A stretch of DNA of 64,000 nucleotides from QHXW01 sp035297145 (GTDB taxonomy: Bacteria > Acidobacteriota > Terriglobia > Bryobacterales > Bryobacteraceae), in contig DATGZN010000097.1 in NCBI GenBank assembly GCA_035297145.1, positions 44,108-108,107 of the forward strand. Reading direction: 5' to 3'. The notes below the pieces were generated by a model, which was not told where the DNA came from, made no database searches, and was given only the letters and a program-made list of their open reading frames with translations. Shown here one piece after another: positions 41,888-51,061 of the stretch (positions are counted from its first letter, which is position 1; each line of letters starts with the position of its first letter). Made by a program: the position numbers and the translations under genes.

Positions 41888-44227
41888 ATGAACTCGTGCC
41901 ATCTTTTCATACGCAAACTAATGCTCTGTTTGTGCCTGGTGAGCTTTCTGATACTTGGTTCCCCGCTCCACGCAACAATTTTTGGGAAAATACAAGGCGT
42001 TGTGCACGACCCGCAGCATCGGCCCGTAGCCGGAGCATCCGCGAAGCTGCAGGCGATTACATCGGAATGGTCTCAAAGCACGCAAACGAACGATAACGGT
42101 GAGTTCTCGTTCACGACGGTGCCGATTGGTGATTACAAAATCACCGTCACTCAGTCTAAGTTCGAGACTTTGGAGCAGACCGTCACCGTGGATGCCAGAT
42201 CTTCGCCAGTACTTCACTTACAACTGGCGATCGCAGCCCTGAATCAGACAACGGTTGTCGTCGACCAGGCGGAAATCGTCAACACGGACTCGGTAACTCC
42301 CACCACTCTGATTGGCCGTGAGGACATAGCCCAGACTCCCGGCGCCGACCGCACCAACAGTTTGGCGATGATCACCGACTACGTACCCGCTGCCTACGTA
42401 ACCCACGACATGCTGCATATGCGCGGAGGCCATCAAGTCGACTGGCTAATTGACGGCGTGCCCGTACCCAACACCAATATAGCCAGCAATCTGGGCCCAC
42501 AGATTGACCCAAAGGACATTGATTATCTTGAAATCCAGCGAGGCAGCTACGATGCGGAATACGGAGACCGTACATATGGAATCTTCAATATCGTGCCCCG
42601 AACGGGCTTCGAGCGTGACAATGAGGCGGAACTGATCACTTCCTTCGGCAATTGGTTCCAAACGAACGATCAAATCAATTTCGGAGGGCACACCAGTCGC
42701 TTCGCGTATTACGCGAGTCTAAACGCAAATCGCAGCGACTACGGTCTGCAGCCCCCGATCGGGCAAGTTGTTCACGACGCGGAGAACGGTTACGGAGGTT
42801 TCGCATCCTTCATATTCAATGCCAGTCCGTTCAATCAATTTCGGCTGACCGGCTCGTTGCGCCAGGATTACTACCAGATCCCCATCGACCCGAACCCCAA
42901 CTCATCCGGAAATCAGGTCTATCCCAGTCTCGGCCTTCACGATAGTGAACGTGAGCCTGATGGTTACGTCACCTTTTCTTGGATTCACACATTTAGCCCC
43001 GATGTGCGGATGACGGTTTCACCCTTCTATCACTACAACCAGGCCAGCTATAACAGTTCGCCAAACGATTTCCCGGCGATCACGAATGTGAACCAGACCG
43101 CCCATTATGCCGGTGCGCAAGCGAGCGTGGACGCAACCGTCATGAAGAACAACGACATTCAAGTGGGAGTGTACGGGTTTGCCCAGCATCAGAGCAACTT
43201 CTTCAATAACGTTTTTACGGATTGCGGTACGAGTTGTCAGAACTTCGGCCCGTCTCCGGGAGCAGTAACCGGCGGACTGGCCGAGGTCTTCGTCAGCGAC
43301 CGGTTTAAAGTGACCTCGTGGTTGACGCTGATCGCCGGCCTTCGCTATTCGCACTTCGACTCCGGCTCAGTCAGCGGAGGAACCCAGCCGGCAGTCGTGG
43401 AGAACACGCCTGACCCGCGCTTTGGCGTCGCCATCAGAGTCCCGCGCCTGAACTGGGTCTTTCGTGGCTTTTACGGGGTTTTTTACCAACCACCGCCGCT
43501 ACTGACGGCTACTGGACCAGTGATCAATCTCGCCAACAGTCAGAACTTTACTTTCGGCCCCGCGCGAGGTGAGCGCGATCACGAATACCAATTCGGCGTG
43601 GCGATTCCTTTTCACGGTTGGGCGCTCGACATCGACACCTTTCAAACCACCGCGAGGAATTGGCTGGATCACAACAACATCGGTCTATCAAACCTCTTCT
43701 GGCCGTTCACTTGGGACCGCGCCTTGATTCAAGGTTGGGAAACCACGCTGCGCTCCCCGCGCCTCTGGCGACGCGCTCAGGTTCATCTGGCCTACTCGAA
43801 TCAGATCGCTCAGGACTCGGCGCCTTTCACCGGAGGCTTGATCTGCCCCACTCCCCTGCCGGCCGGATGCGAGCCGCCCCCAGGCTTCTCACCAGTGGAC
43901 CATGATCAGAGAAACACGTTGAACTTCGGTGTCAATTCAACTCTTCCCTGGCATGTGCTCGCTTCCACGAATGTGTACTACGGCTCGGGATTCCATAATG
44001 GGTTCCCGAACGCACAATATCCGGGAAACTATCTGCCCGAGCACACGACGTTCGATATTTCCCTGGGAAAGAGTTTTGGCGAGGAGGAGAGATATAAAAT
44101 CTCGCTGACCGCTCTGAATGTGGCGAATCGCCGGGTGTTGCTCGACAACAGCCTCACCTTCGGAGGGTTCCACTATAACGACCCGCGCCAAATCTACGCC
44201 GAGTTCCGCTGGAGATTTCACTACTGA
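41888..44227 (+). CDS. TonB-dependent receptor with carboxypeptidase-regulatory domain
   Basis: 779 residues from ATG 41888 (GGAGAGGAAG upstream). Signal peptide ends SPLHA. Residues about 25-110: beta-sandwich GKIQGVVHDPQHRPVAGASA. Plug: TVVVDQAEIVNTDSVTPT, HDMLHMRGGHQVDWLIDGV (TonB receptor plug signature) and EIQRGSYDAEYGDRTYGIF. Barrel: strands to the C-terminal EFRWRFHY with a terminal aromatic residue. It is smaller than the Oar-like receptor at 10.8 kb and closer to classical siderophore/metal receptors. Ligand unknown; the Cys-rich gene directly upstream may be functionally linked. Confidence 0.92.
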   Translation: MNSCHLFIRKLMLCLCLVSFLILGSPLHATIFGKIQGVVHDPQHRPVAGASAKLQAITSEWSQSTQTNDNGEFSFTTVPIGDYKITVTQSKFETLEQTVTVDARSSPVLHLQLAIAALNQTTVVVDQAEIVNTDSVTPTTLIGREDIAQTPGADRTNSLAMITDYVPAAYVTHDMLHMRGGHQVDWLIDGVPVPNTNIASNLGPQIDPKDIDYLEIQRGSYDAEYGDRTYGIFNIVPRTGFERDNEAELITSFGNWFQTNDQINFGGHTSRFAYYASLNANRSDYGLQPPIGQVVHDAENGYGGFASFIFNASPFNQFRLTGSLRQDYYQIPIDPNPNSSGNQVYPSLGLHDSEREPDGYVTFSWIHTFSPDVRMTVSPFYHYNQASYNSSPNDFPAITNVNQTAHYAGAQASVDATVMKNNDIQVGVYGFAQHQSNFFNNVFTDCGTSCQNFGPSPGAVTGGLAEVFVSDRFKVTSWLTLIAGLRYSHFDSGSVSGGTQPAVVENTPDPRFGVAIRVPRLNWVFRGFYGVFYQPPPLLTATGPVINLANSQNFTFGPARGERDHEYQFGVAIPFHGWALDIDTFQTTARNWLDHNNIGLSNLFWPFTWDRALIQGWETTLRSPRLWRRAQVHLAYSNQIAQDSAPFTGGLICPTPLPAGCEPPPGFSPVDHDQRNTLNFGVNSTLPWHVLASTNVYYGSGFHNGFPNAQYPGNYLPEHTTFDISLGKSFGEEERYKISLTALNVANRRVLLDNSLTFGGFHYNDPRQIYAEFRWRFHY

Positions 44228-44276
44228 AGTCCTCAGCCACATTGCCCGGCGACAAAGCGATATGCTAGGTGGCATC

Positions 44277-44483
44277 ATGCCTCTTTCCGCACGAAATCAA
44301 CTGCCAGGCCGGGTGGCGGAAGTTCATCTCGGCGAAGTCATGGCGCATGTCACGGTGCGCGTCGGCAAGAATCTGGTCGAAAGTGTTATCACACGCCGCA
44401 GCGCTGAAGAACTGGGATTGAAGAAGGGTGACGCCGTGACCGTGGTCATCAAGTCCACTGAAGTGATGTTGCAGAAAGACTGA
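44277..44483 (+). CDS. Molybdenum-pterin-binding protein (Mop/TOBE domain)
   Basis: 68 residues, a single TOBE/Mop fold that binds molybdate or tungstate as an oligomer: MPLSARNQLPGRVAEVHLG, then VTVRVGKNLVESVITRRSAE and LGLKKGDAVTVVIKSTEVML. ATG 44277 is the usual family start; ATG 44262 is 5 codons upstream. No molybdate transporter genes are near. The GH27 gene starts 9 nt downstream. Confidence 0.9.
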   Translation: MPLSARNQLPGRVAEVHLGEVMAHVTVRVGKNLVESVITRRSAEELGLKKGDAVTVVIKSTEVMLQKD

Positions 44484-44492
44484 AATCCGCAT

Positions 44493-45626
44493 ATGAATCG
44501 AGCCATTCTCATCGCGCTGTCCCTGAGCTCCGCATGTTTTGCCGCCGATCTTGCGTTAACGCCTCCCATGGGATGGAACAGTTGGAATAAGTTCGCCGAG
44601 AAAGTTGACGACCAGGCCGTGCGCGGTATGGCCGACGCCATAGTGTCGAGCGGCATGAAAGATGCCGGCTACATCTACGTCAACATCGACGATACCTGGG
44701 AAGGCCAGCGCGACGCACAGGGCAATATTCAGTCGAACAGTAAGTTTCCCGACATGAAGGCGCTCGCCGACTACGTCCATGGGAAAGGGCTGAAAATCGG
44801 CATTTATTCTTCGCCGGGACCGAAGACCTGCGCCGGGTACGAGGGCAGCTATCAACACGAAGAGCAGGATGCGAAAACCTGGGCCGCCTGGGGCATCGAT
44901 TACTTGAAATACGATTGGTGCAGCGCCGACAAGGTATACAAGCCTTCGGACATGCAAGCCGTCTACAAGAAAATGGGCGACGCGCTCAAGGCGACCGTCC
45001 GTCCCATCGTCTATAGCTTGTGCCAGTATGGCTTGCAGAAGGTCTGGGAGTGGGGCGCTTCAGTGGGCGGCAACTTGTGGCGCACCACCGGCGATATCGA
45101 AGACAAATGGGACAGCATGGCGAAAATCGGCTTCGATAAACAGACCGGTCACGACAGCTACGCCGGGCCCGGACACTGGAACGACCCGGACATGCTCGAA
45201 ATTGGCAATGGCGGCATGAACCCGGCGGAATACCGCACGCACATGAGTCTGTGGGCCATGCTGGCCGCGCCCCTGTTGGCCGGCAATGACCTGCACGATA
45301 TGAGCGCCGAGACACGAGAGATCCTCATGAACAAGGAAGTCATCGCGATCGACCAGGACACGCTGGGCCAGCAGGGAACCCGCGTGTCGAAAGAGGGAGC
45401 CGCCGAGGTCTGGTCCAAGCAACTGGCAAATGGCGACCTGGCTCTAGGGCTATTCAACCGCAGCGAAGGGATGACTGAAGTCCGCGCTCAGTGGGAGATT
45501 GTCGGCTTGAAGGGCAAGCACAAAGTGCGCGACCTTTGGCATCACACCGACCTTGGCTCCGTCCGCGACTATTATTCCGCGGAGGTTCCCGCGCACGGCG
45601 TGATCCTGGTGCGGATCGCACGCTAG
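44493..45626 (+). CDS. Alpha-galactosidase, glycoside hydrolase family 27, secreted
   Basis: 377 residues with signal peptide (ALSLSSACFA). Mature start LTPPMGWNSWNKF is the family hallmark. Nucleophile Asp141 in DYLKYDWC; acid/base Asp201 in LWRTTGDIEDKWD; HWNDPDMLEIGN and LWAMLAAPLLAGNDL complete the clan-D barrel. A C-terminal all-beta domain follows (about 295-377). It removes terminal alpha-galactose from oligosaccharides or polysaccharides outside the cytoplasm. It follows the mop gene by 9 nt, which may be incidental. Confidence 0.96.
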   Translation: MNRAILIALSLSSACFAADLALTPPMGWNSWNKFAEKVDDQAVRGMADAIVSSGMKDAGYIYVNIDDTWEGQRDAQGNIQSNSKFPDMKALADYVHGKGLKIGIYSSPGPKTCAGYEGSYQHEEQDAKTWAAWGIDYLKYDWCSADKVYKPSDMQAVYKKMGDALKATVRPIVYSLCQYGLQKVWEWGASVGGNLWRTTGDIEDKWDSMAKIGFDKQTGHDSYAGPGHWNDPDMLEIGNGGMNPAEYRTHMSLWAMLAAPLLAGNDLHDMSAETREILMNKEVIAIDQDTLGQQGTRVSKEGAAEVWSKQLANGDLALGLFNRSEGMTEVRAQWEIVGLKGKHKVRDLWHHTDLGSVRDYYSAEVPAHGVILVRIAR

Positions 45627-45703
45627 GAGCCGGCAGCGCTCCGCATATCGGCGCCTCGACGGCCAAATCGATTTGCCGACTCTGCTAGATTGAAGAGAGC
45701 GGC

Positions 45704-46264
45704 ATGAGGACCATCACAGCCCTGTTTCTGCTAGCCGGCATTACCCCCGTCCTGTCCCAGCAGGCGGGCATGCAGAATGCTTGGGATATCCACAAAACCC
45801 TCGCCGCGGTTGCTCTGCTGGCTGACCGTCTGGCGCCCGTTGTGGATCAAATCCATCCCGAAAACTGGAATGGCGCGCCCGAGGGATATGTCGCGCAGGC
45901 CAAGACCTGCCGCAACGAGTTGAGAGCTTTGGCCACCGAGTCGCGCAAGCTGGATCAAAATCCCGAGAAGCTTACCGATGCGCTGCAGTTGCTGTTCCGC
46001 ATCCGCGCGACCGAAACCGTCCTCGCCTCGTTCAGCGAAGGCCTGCGCAAGTATGCCAATCCGCCCCTGGCCGACATGCTGAATGCCGTCATAGCCGAGA
46101 ATGCCGGGAACAAGGATCGTCTGCAACAGTACCTTCTGGAGCTGGCCATAGCCCGCGAGCAGGAATTCCGCGTTGCCGATCAGGAGGCCCAGCGCTGCCG
46201 CCAGACGCTCTCGCGCCAGCCTTCACATGAGCGGCAGCCGGGGGCGCCGCAGGAGAAAAATTAA
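45704..46264 (+). CDS. Secreted alpha-helical protein of unknown function
   Basis: 186 residues; signal peptide MRTITALFLLAGITPVLSQQ. The mature part is helical and charged (NAWDIHKTLAAVALLADRLA, TCRNELRALATESRKLDQNP, RIRATETVLASFSEGLRKY) with a Glu/Gln/Arg-rich end. No catalytic motif was noticed. Similar secreted helical proteins are common in acidobacteria. The TAA overlaps the next gene's ATG (TAATG), so the two are coupled. Confidence 0.75.
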   Translation: MRTITALFLLAGITPVLSQQAGMQNAWDIHKTLAAVALLADRLAPVVDQIHPENWNGAPEGYVAQAKTCRNELRALATESRKLDQNPEKLTDALQLLFRIRATETVLASFSEGLRKYANPPLADMLNAVIAENAGNKDRLQQYLLELAIAREQEFRVADQEAQRCRQTLSRQPSHERQPGAPQEKN

Positions 46265-46593
46265 TGCCGTTTGCGTGCAGCATCTGCGAGCAGGAGTCCA
46301 CAAAGATTTGCGCCTTCTGCACCAAGGACTCCTGCGATAACCATCTTTGCCCGCGCTGCGGTTTCTGTAGTGATTGCTGCGAATGCGAAGTCCCGCTCGA
46401 TGAGGTAAACTCGCATCCACACCACATTCCGCTGGTCGAAGCTGAACATGCCGGCACGCCCGACCATGCTGCGTCTGCCGAGCCTGCGCCGCCTGAGCCC
46501 CCGACGTCTCCCGAGGCAACTGCTCAGCCTGAGACGTCCCTGCCCGCGCTCGACGAGCCGTCTGCCGAGCTGCCCGAAACCCCCGACGTCTGA
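46264..46593 (+). CDS. Small Cys-rich (zinc-ribbon-like) protein with acidic Pro-rich tail
   Basis: 109 residues. The first 43 contain five Cys pairs (CSIC, CAFC, CDNHLC, CGFCSDCCEC), enough for two or three zinc sites; B-box/RING-like treble clefts are possible. His-rich NSHPHHIP follows, then about 55 residues rich in Pro, Glu and Ala (DHAASAEPAPPEPPTSPE). Start overlaps the preceding stop. The last 70 bp overlap, antisense, the 3' end of clcA. No family is recognised; a metal-binding or protein-interaction role is likely. Confidence 0.7.
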   Translation: MPFACSICEQESTKICAFCTKDSCDNHLCPRCGFCSDCCECEVPLDEVNSHPHHIPLVEAEHAGTPDHAASAEPAPPEPPTSPEATAQPETSLPALDEPSAELPETPDV

Positions 46594-48380
46594 CCGTTCT
46601 CCCGGAACGGGAGGTGAATGCGCAGCACACGCTCTCTCCGCTGCTCTTCCTCCAGGTGCCGCACCCTGGCGTGCAGCAGGTCTTCGAGCGAGACCATACC
46701 TGCAAGTTTGCGCGAGGTTTCGCTCTCCACCACCGGGAACCGCGTTAGCCCAGTCTCCGCCATGCGATTCACCACCACCCGCAACGGCTCATCCGGATAC
46801 GCCACCGCCGCGTTTTTGCGAACAACGTCGGCAAGCGTTGCTCCGTCGGACTGGTGCACCAGCTTCCGCAAATCCTTTCTGGTGACCACTCCCTCCATGC
46901 TGCTGTCCGCACCCACAACCGGGTAGAGCCGTTGCCCTGTGCGGCTGGCGTGCAAAGAGTCCGGCAGATCCTTGCGCGACAGGTCCGGCTGAAGCACCGC
47001 GATGTTGGTGCGCATCACGTCCTTGACGAAGAGGATCTCCAGCGGATCCACGGAGTACTCCCGGCTCAGATGATACCCGCGCCGCGCGACTTTCTCCGTC
47101 AGGATGGAACGTTTCAGCGTCAGCGATGTGAAAAAGTGCGCGATCACCGAAGCGACCAGTAGCGGCAGGACGACATTCATGTCGTGGGTCAACTCGATCG
47201 CGAAAACGATGCCCGTAAAGGGAGAACGCATTGTGCCGCCGAGGATGGCGCCCATGCTGATGAGCGGCCAGAAACCCGCGCCTTCGTTGGGAAGGATCAT
47301 CGCCTCGAGGCCTCCCAGCGCTCCGCCCATCATCAGGAGCGGCGCCAGCACACCGCCGGAAGTTCCCGACCCCAATGAAAAGGCCCAGATGAACGACTTG
47401 ACCAGCAGGATGCCCCAAATGATGTGATACGGCACGCTTCCCTGCAGCAAAGCGCCGATCGTGTCATACCCAACTCCGAGAGCCTGCGGAAATACGATAC
47501 CGCCAAGACCCACGGCGAGGCCGCCGATTGCAGGCCACCACATCCAGTGAATGCGGACGTGATGCTGGAACAGGTCCTCCGCGGCGTAGACCGCCAGCGT
47601 CAGCAACGCCGAGAGCCCGCCCGCCAGCACACCGCAGAGCACACACCCCGCGAGTCCCTCGGGACCGATGAACACGCTATGCTGCGGCGTCGGAAACAAA
47701 GGTCCAAGGCCGATGATGTAGCGACGCACTGCGCCCGCCGTCGCACTGGCCAGCGCCACCGGCACCAGACTCCGCGGTTTCCATTCGAATAGCAGCAGCT
47801 CTACAGCCAGAAGCACTGCCGCCAATGGTGAAGCGAATGTTGCCGACATCCCGCCTGCCGCGCCCGCTACCAGCAGCGTCTTGCGCTCGGCCGCCGTCAG
47901 ATGAAAGAACTGCGCGATCATCGAGCCGAACGCACCGCCGGTCATGATGATCGGCCCTTCCGCTCCGAACGGTCCGCCCGAGCCGATCGAGATGGCCGAA
48001 GACAGTGGCTTCAAAATCGCCAGCCGCGGTTCCACCCTGCTGCCGTTGATCAGAATCGATTCGATGGCCTCCGGAATCCCGTGCCCGCGGATGCGCTCCG
48101 AGCCGTACCGCGCCATGAAGCCGATCAGGATCGCTCCCGCCACGGGCACTAGAATCGCCAGCCATCCCAAGTGATTTCCAGCCGGCGACACCAACGCGGT
48201 GGACCATCGCCCAAAAAAGAACAGGTTCGTAAACAAGCCGATGAGCTTGAGCAATCCCAGCGCAACATACGCACTCACCGCCCCGATGATTACCGCCAAC
48301 AGTGCGATGGGAATCGTTCGCGATGTAACCGTGAAATCGCCCAGCTTGCTCGAAACACGTTGCGCTTTAGTATGTGCCAT
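46524..48380 (-). CDS. ClC-family chloride channel/transporter with C-terminal CBS pair
   Basis: 618 residues from ATG 48380; the frame continues into marR upstream. Ion-path motifs: RIRGHGIPEAIE (position of GSGIP, here GHGIP), GPFGAEGPIIMTGG with the gating/proton Glu, and GTSGGVLAPLLMMG. Two CBS domains follow (about 450-590: VKDVMRTNIAVLQPD, MEGVVTRKDLRKL, LTRFPVVESETS). The Ser of the usual GSGIP, a Cl- ligand, is His here, so anion selectivity may differ. It overlaps marR by 14 nt, so it is probably MarR-controlled. The C-terminus is Ser/Gly-rich. Confidence 0.92.
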   Translation of the reverse strand: MAHTKAQRVSSKLGDFTVTSRTIPIALLAVIIGAVSAYVALGLLKLIGLFTNLFFFGRWSTALVSPAGNHLGWLAILVPVAGAILIGFMARYGSERIRGHGIPEAIESILINGSRVEPRLAILKPLSSAISIGSGGPFGAEGPIIMTGGAFGSMIAQFFHLTAAERKTLLVAGAAGGMSATFASPLAAVLLAVELLLFEWKPRSLVPVALASATAGAVRRYIIGLGPLFPTPQHSVFIGPEGLAGCVLCGVLAGGLSALLTLAVYAAEDLFQHHVRIHWMWWPAIGGLAVGLGGIVFPQALGVGYDTIGALLQGSVPYHIIWGILLVKSFIWAFSLGSGTSGGVLAPLLMMGGALGGLEAMILPNEGAGFWPLISMGAILGGTMRSPFTGIVFAIELTHDMNVVLPLLVASVIAHFFTSLTLKRSILTEKVARRGYHLSREYSVDPLEILFVKDVMRTNIAVLQPDLSRKDLPDSLHASRTGQRLYPVVGADSSMEGVVTRKDLRKLVHQSDGATLADVVRKNAAVAYPDEPLRVVVNRMAETGLTRFPVVESETSRKLAGMVSLEDLLHARVRHLEEEQRRERVLRIHLPFRENGQTSGVSGSSADGSSSAGRDVSG

Positions 48381-48804
48381 CGTTCCTCCGGATAGCGGCT
48401 TCAAGCGCCGAAACCAACGCGGGCCCGTTCGTGCGCAATTCCGCAAGGTGGCACGCCGTGAGCTTTTCCAACTCGGCTTCTCCGCGCGCCGTCAAATGGA
48501 TCAGCACCTGCCGCCGGTCCGCGGGGGCACGTGAACGGGAGACCAGACCACGCTCCGCCAGCCGATCCACCAGTTCGCCTGTGCTGTGATGCTGAAGTTG
48601 CAGCCGTTCGGCCAGAATTCCGATGGTCGGTTCCTCCTGAGAATCGACGGTGCCCTTGATCGCGAGAAGGAGCTGATGTTGTTGCGGCTCGATGCCGGCG
48701 GCTCGCGCCGCCTGTTCGCTAAAGTGGAGAAACCTCCGGATCTGGTAGCGAAATTCCGCCAGAGCCGCGTAATCAGATTCTGTAATTGATTCTATTATAG
48801 GCAC
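48367..48804 (-). CDS. MarR-family transcriptional regulator
   Basis: 145 residues, winged helix-turn-helix: IGILAERLQLQHHSTGELVD (recognition helix) and the wing SRSRAPADRRQVLIHLTARG. The start is GTG. A perfect palindrome lies 12-28 nt upstream, where the promoter should be, suggesting autorepression. The downstream clcA overlaps by 14 nt. Effector unknown; MarR proteins often respond to phenolics or oxidants. Confidence 0.9.
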   Translation of the reverse strand: MPIIESITESDYAALAEFRYQIRRFLHFSEQAARAAGIEPQQHQLLLAIKGTVDSQEEPTIGILAERLQLQHHSTGELVDRLAERGLVSRSRAPADRRQVLIHLTARGEAELEKLTACHLAELRTNGPALVSALEAAIRRNDGTY

Positions 48805-48815
48805 TTATTTGTATT

Positions 48816-48832
48816 GTATCGTATTACGATAC
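48816..48832. promoter_or_regulatory. Operator-like palindrome of the marR-clcA operon
   Basis: GTATCGTA-T-TACGATAC is a perfect 17-bp inverted repeat, AT-rich against the GC-rich surroundings and of MarR operator size. It lies 12 bp upstream of the marR start. On the minus strand TACAAT, a -10 candidate, immediately follows. Confidence 0.7.
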
Positions 48833-48847
48833 TAATGCCAAGTTGCC

Positions 48848-49840
48848 TCACCTCGGTCGTGCGCTTCCAAACTGGAACCACGCGCGCACTACGCGTTGAT
48901 GCGCGTCCACGATGGCGGTGCAAACAAAGCCGCCCGATTGCGGATCCCCGAATCGCAAATCCATCGCTTCCACGCGCGTTGCGCCTTCGGGATCATCGGC
49001 GGGTGTCAGTTGCCAGTACGGAAACTGCGCGAATTGCAGGTACTGCTGAAAAACCGGATTCCGCTGCGCGGCCTCCAGCGCCGGCGATGGCTCGGGCTTG
49101 TAAAACGGTCGGCCGGTGGGATCGAATTCACCGAGCAGGTTGACATCCTCAAAGCTGAACGCGTCTCCGGTCTCAACCAATCCACGCCAGTTCAGGACGT
49201 TTGCCGTTGGGAACGCGGCCACACGGCGCGGAGCGGCGCCGGAATAAACGCGTGACTCCAGCGTTTCGATGGCTCGCGCGTGCGCCACATATCGCGTGCC
49301 GTCATAAAGCACTACAAAGCTGATTGCGAAGATGGCGAATCCGCGCCGTGCTCCACCACCTGCCGGTCCGCTGGCGCCGATCTCCGAATTCACCAGGCGC
49401 GAAAGCATCGGAGCAAACAGAGACACCAGCAGCGCTCCCCAGATCCAGAAATCAATCACGCCGGTGATATCCAGACGCAGCCATGTCGCGGAAAACGGCA
49501 GCAGCAGCCGCACGCCGTAAACGTTAGTGAGATCCAGCAGCAGGTGGCTCGCTACGCCGATCAGCGCGATGCAGTAAGCCCCCACCCAATTCAGCGGTTT
49601 TCGGGAGACCAGGCGCACAGCGAGCACACAAAGCAGCGATAGCACAGGTAGCGCGATCAGCGAATGCGTCAAGTGGCGGTGATAGTGCAGATAGTTCAGC
49701 GAACCGCCAAACGCACTCACGACGTCGATGTCGGGCGCGTTCGCGGCCAGCAGTAGAATCCACGCCGCGCGCGGCGTATAGCGATCCAGGCCCGCACGCG
49801 CCAGCATGATGCCAGTCAGGGAATGTGTGAGGTTGTCCAC
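48848..49840 (-). CDS. Membrane-bound metal-dependent hydrolase family protein (DUF457/YdjM)
   Basis: 330 residues. MDNLTHSLTGIMLARAGLD, ANAPDIDVVSAFGG, HYHRHLTHSLIALPVL and ASHLLLDLTNVYGVRLLLPF carry the His/Asp residues of the family, set between four helices. A C-terminal soluble domain follows (about 190-330). The family is annotated as metal-dependent hydrolase; E. coli YdjM is LexA-controlled. The substrate is not known. It is followed 7 nt upstream on the same strand by the cupin gene, so they may form one transcript. Confidence 0.85.
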   Translation of the reverse strand: MDNLTHSLTGIMLARAGLDRYTPRAAWILLLAANAPDIDVVSAFGGSLNYLHYHRHLTHSLIALPVLSLLCVLAVRLVSRKPLNWVGAYCIALIGVASHLLLDLTNVYGVRLLLPFSATWLRLDITGVIDFWIWGALLVSLFAPMLSRLVNSEIGASGPAGGGARRGFAIFAISFVVLYDGTRYVAHARAIETLESRVYSGAAPRRVAAFPTANVLNWRGLVETGDAFSFEDVNLLGEFDPTGRPFYKPEPSPALEAAQRNPVFQQYLQFAQFPYWQLTPADDPEGATRVEAMDLRFGDPQSGGFVCTAIVDAHQRVVRAWFQFGSARPR

Positions 49841-49847
49841 GCGTCGG

Positions 49848-50768
49848 CTAGTCCGGCAGCTTGGCGTGGCGCACGTGCGCGATATTCGGATAGCCGTTCA
49901 TCGCAAGGCGGCACGACGGGCCCTTCCCGTGATACCGCGGAGCGTGGAAAGTGAACGGCGGAACGTAGACAATGTCGCCTTCGTCGGCAATGATCACGCC
50001 CTGGCCCTCGATCGGGTAGCGAATCTGTCCCAGCATGATGAGCCATGATTCCGAAGACTCCGGGTGGTAGTGGCCGGGATTTTTGGGATCGAGGGGCGGC
50101 AGCTCGCTCTCGTAGCCATAAATAATGTTGGCGAACAGGCGGGCGTCGGTCACAAAGGCACGCTCGCGCACTTTCGGATCTTTGGTCAGCTCAAACAAGT
50201 TCACGTGCGGCAGGTTGAGGGGGCCATACGCGCCCGGTTTGCGGTTGAGCTTGGCCTCGATCCATGTGACGCCCGGCAGTTCCGGCGGTTTCACGTCGAT
50301 CGGATAGAGCGTGTGAGCGTTCGGGACATTGACCTCGTAGCGCAGCGCGGGCACGTTGCCGATCGTCTCGATCGAGTAGATGGTTTGCATCGGAACCTGC
50401 ACCAGCGACCCGTGCTTGGCCACGAACGGCTCCTGGCCTTCGATCGTGAAGCGCAACTGGCCTTCCACCACTGCCCAGAATTCGCGCGTATCGGGATGAA
50501 AACGGCGGGACACCGTTGTTCCCGGCGCTGACTGGATATATTCGCCGTGCAGCGTGCTGTCGTCGACAATCACTTCGCGCCAGTTCGCTTCCCCCGCATG
50601 TTTCTTCTTCAACTCCACCAGCCGTGTGATTGGCTTGTGCGGCGGGACGTATTTCGTCAGCTCCACCGGCTTGGGGGCCCACGACGGCTCCTCCACCGGA
50701 CCGCCCGGTTTTTGCGCGAGGCACAGACTCGCTACCAGGGCCGCCAGCGCAAACACTCTGAGTCTCAT
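49848..50768 (-). CDS. Secreted double-cupin protein
   Basis: 306 residues from the ATG at 50768; the frame extends upstream without a plausible start. Signal peptide MRLRVFALAALVASLCLA. Two cupin barrels: RRFHPDTREFWAVVEGQLRF, and PGHYHPESSESWLIMLGQIR with YVPPFTFHAPRYHGKG. The second has the His-x-His, Glu and distal His metal ligands (HYHPESSE...FHAP), so it is likely the catalytic or binding barrel. Product may be a dioxygenase or isomerase-like enzyme or a sugar binder; no substrate can be named. Confidence 0.82.
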   Translation of the reverse strand: MRLRVFALAALVASLCLAQKPGGPVEEPSWAPKPVELTKYVPPHKPITRLVELKKKHAGEANWREVIVDDSTLHGEYIQSAPGTTVSRRFHPDTREFWAVVEGQLRFTIEGQEPFVAKHGSLVQVPMQTIYSIETIGNVPALRYEVNVPNAHTLYPIDVKPPELPGVTWIEAKLNRKPGAYGPLNLPHVNLFELTKDPKVRERAFVTDARLFANIIYGYESELPPLDPKNPGHYHPESSESWLIMLGQIRYPIEGQGVIIADEGDIVYVPPFTFHAPRYHGKGPSCRLAMNGYPNIAHVRHAKLPD

Positions 50769-50833
50769 GATGGCCCAGGATTGTATCACAGGGCACCTGC
50801 AACGTCCCAGCCATAAATATGGTAGAGTGATCC

Positions 50834-51061
50834 ATGCGGACAACCGTCGATATTCCCGACCCGACCTACCGCAAACTAAAGTCGAAAGCGGCCGCCCAAG
50901 GTCTTTCCGTGAAAGACCTGATTCTTCACGGTGTGGAAAGGGAACTCGAAACCGGATCACGCCCGACGAAGCGCATTCGACTTCCCATCGTGCGATCCAG
51001 GAGGCCCGGAACCCTGCAACTGACCAATCAGCAGATCTATGAAATCATCCCTTTTCCCTGA
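50834..51061 (+). CDS. Antitoxin of a VapBC-like pair (ribbon-helix-helix type)
   Basis: 75 residues. MRTTVDIPDPTYRKLKSKAA then QGLSVKDLILHGVERELE is the beta-strand/helix/helix pattern of CopG/Arc-type antitoxins; the C-terminal RLPIVRSRRPGTLQLTN should bind the toxin. It overlaps the toxin start by 23 nt, the usual coupling for such pairs. Confidence 0.85.
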   Translation: MRTTVDIPDPTYRKLKSKAAAQGLSVKDLILHGVERELETGSRPTKRIRLPIVRSRRPGTLQLTNQQIYEIIPFP

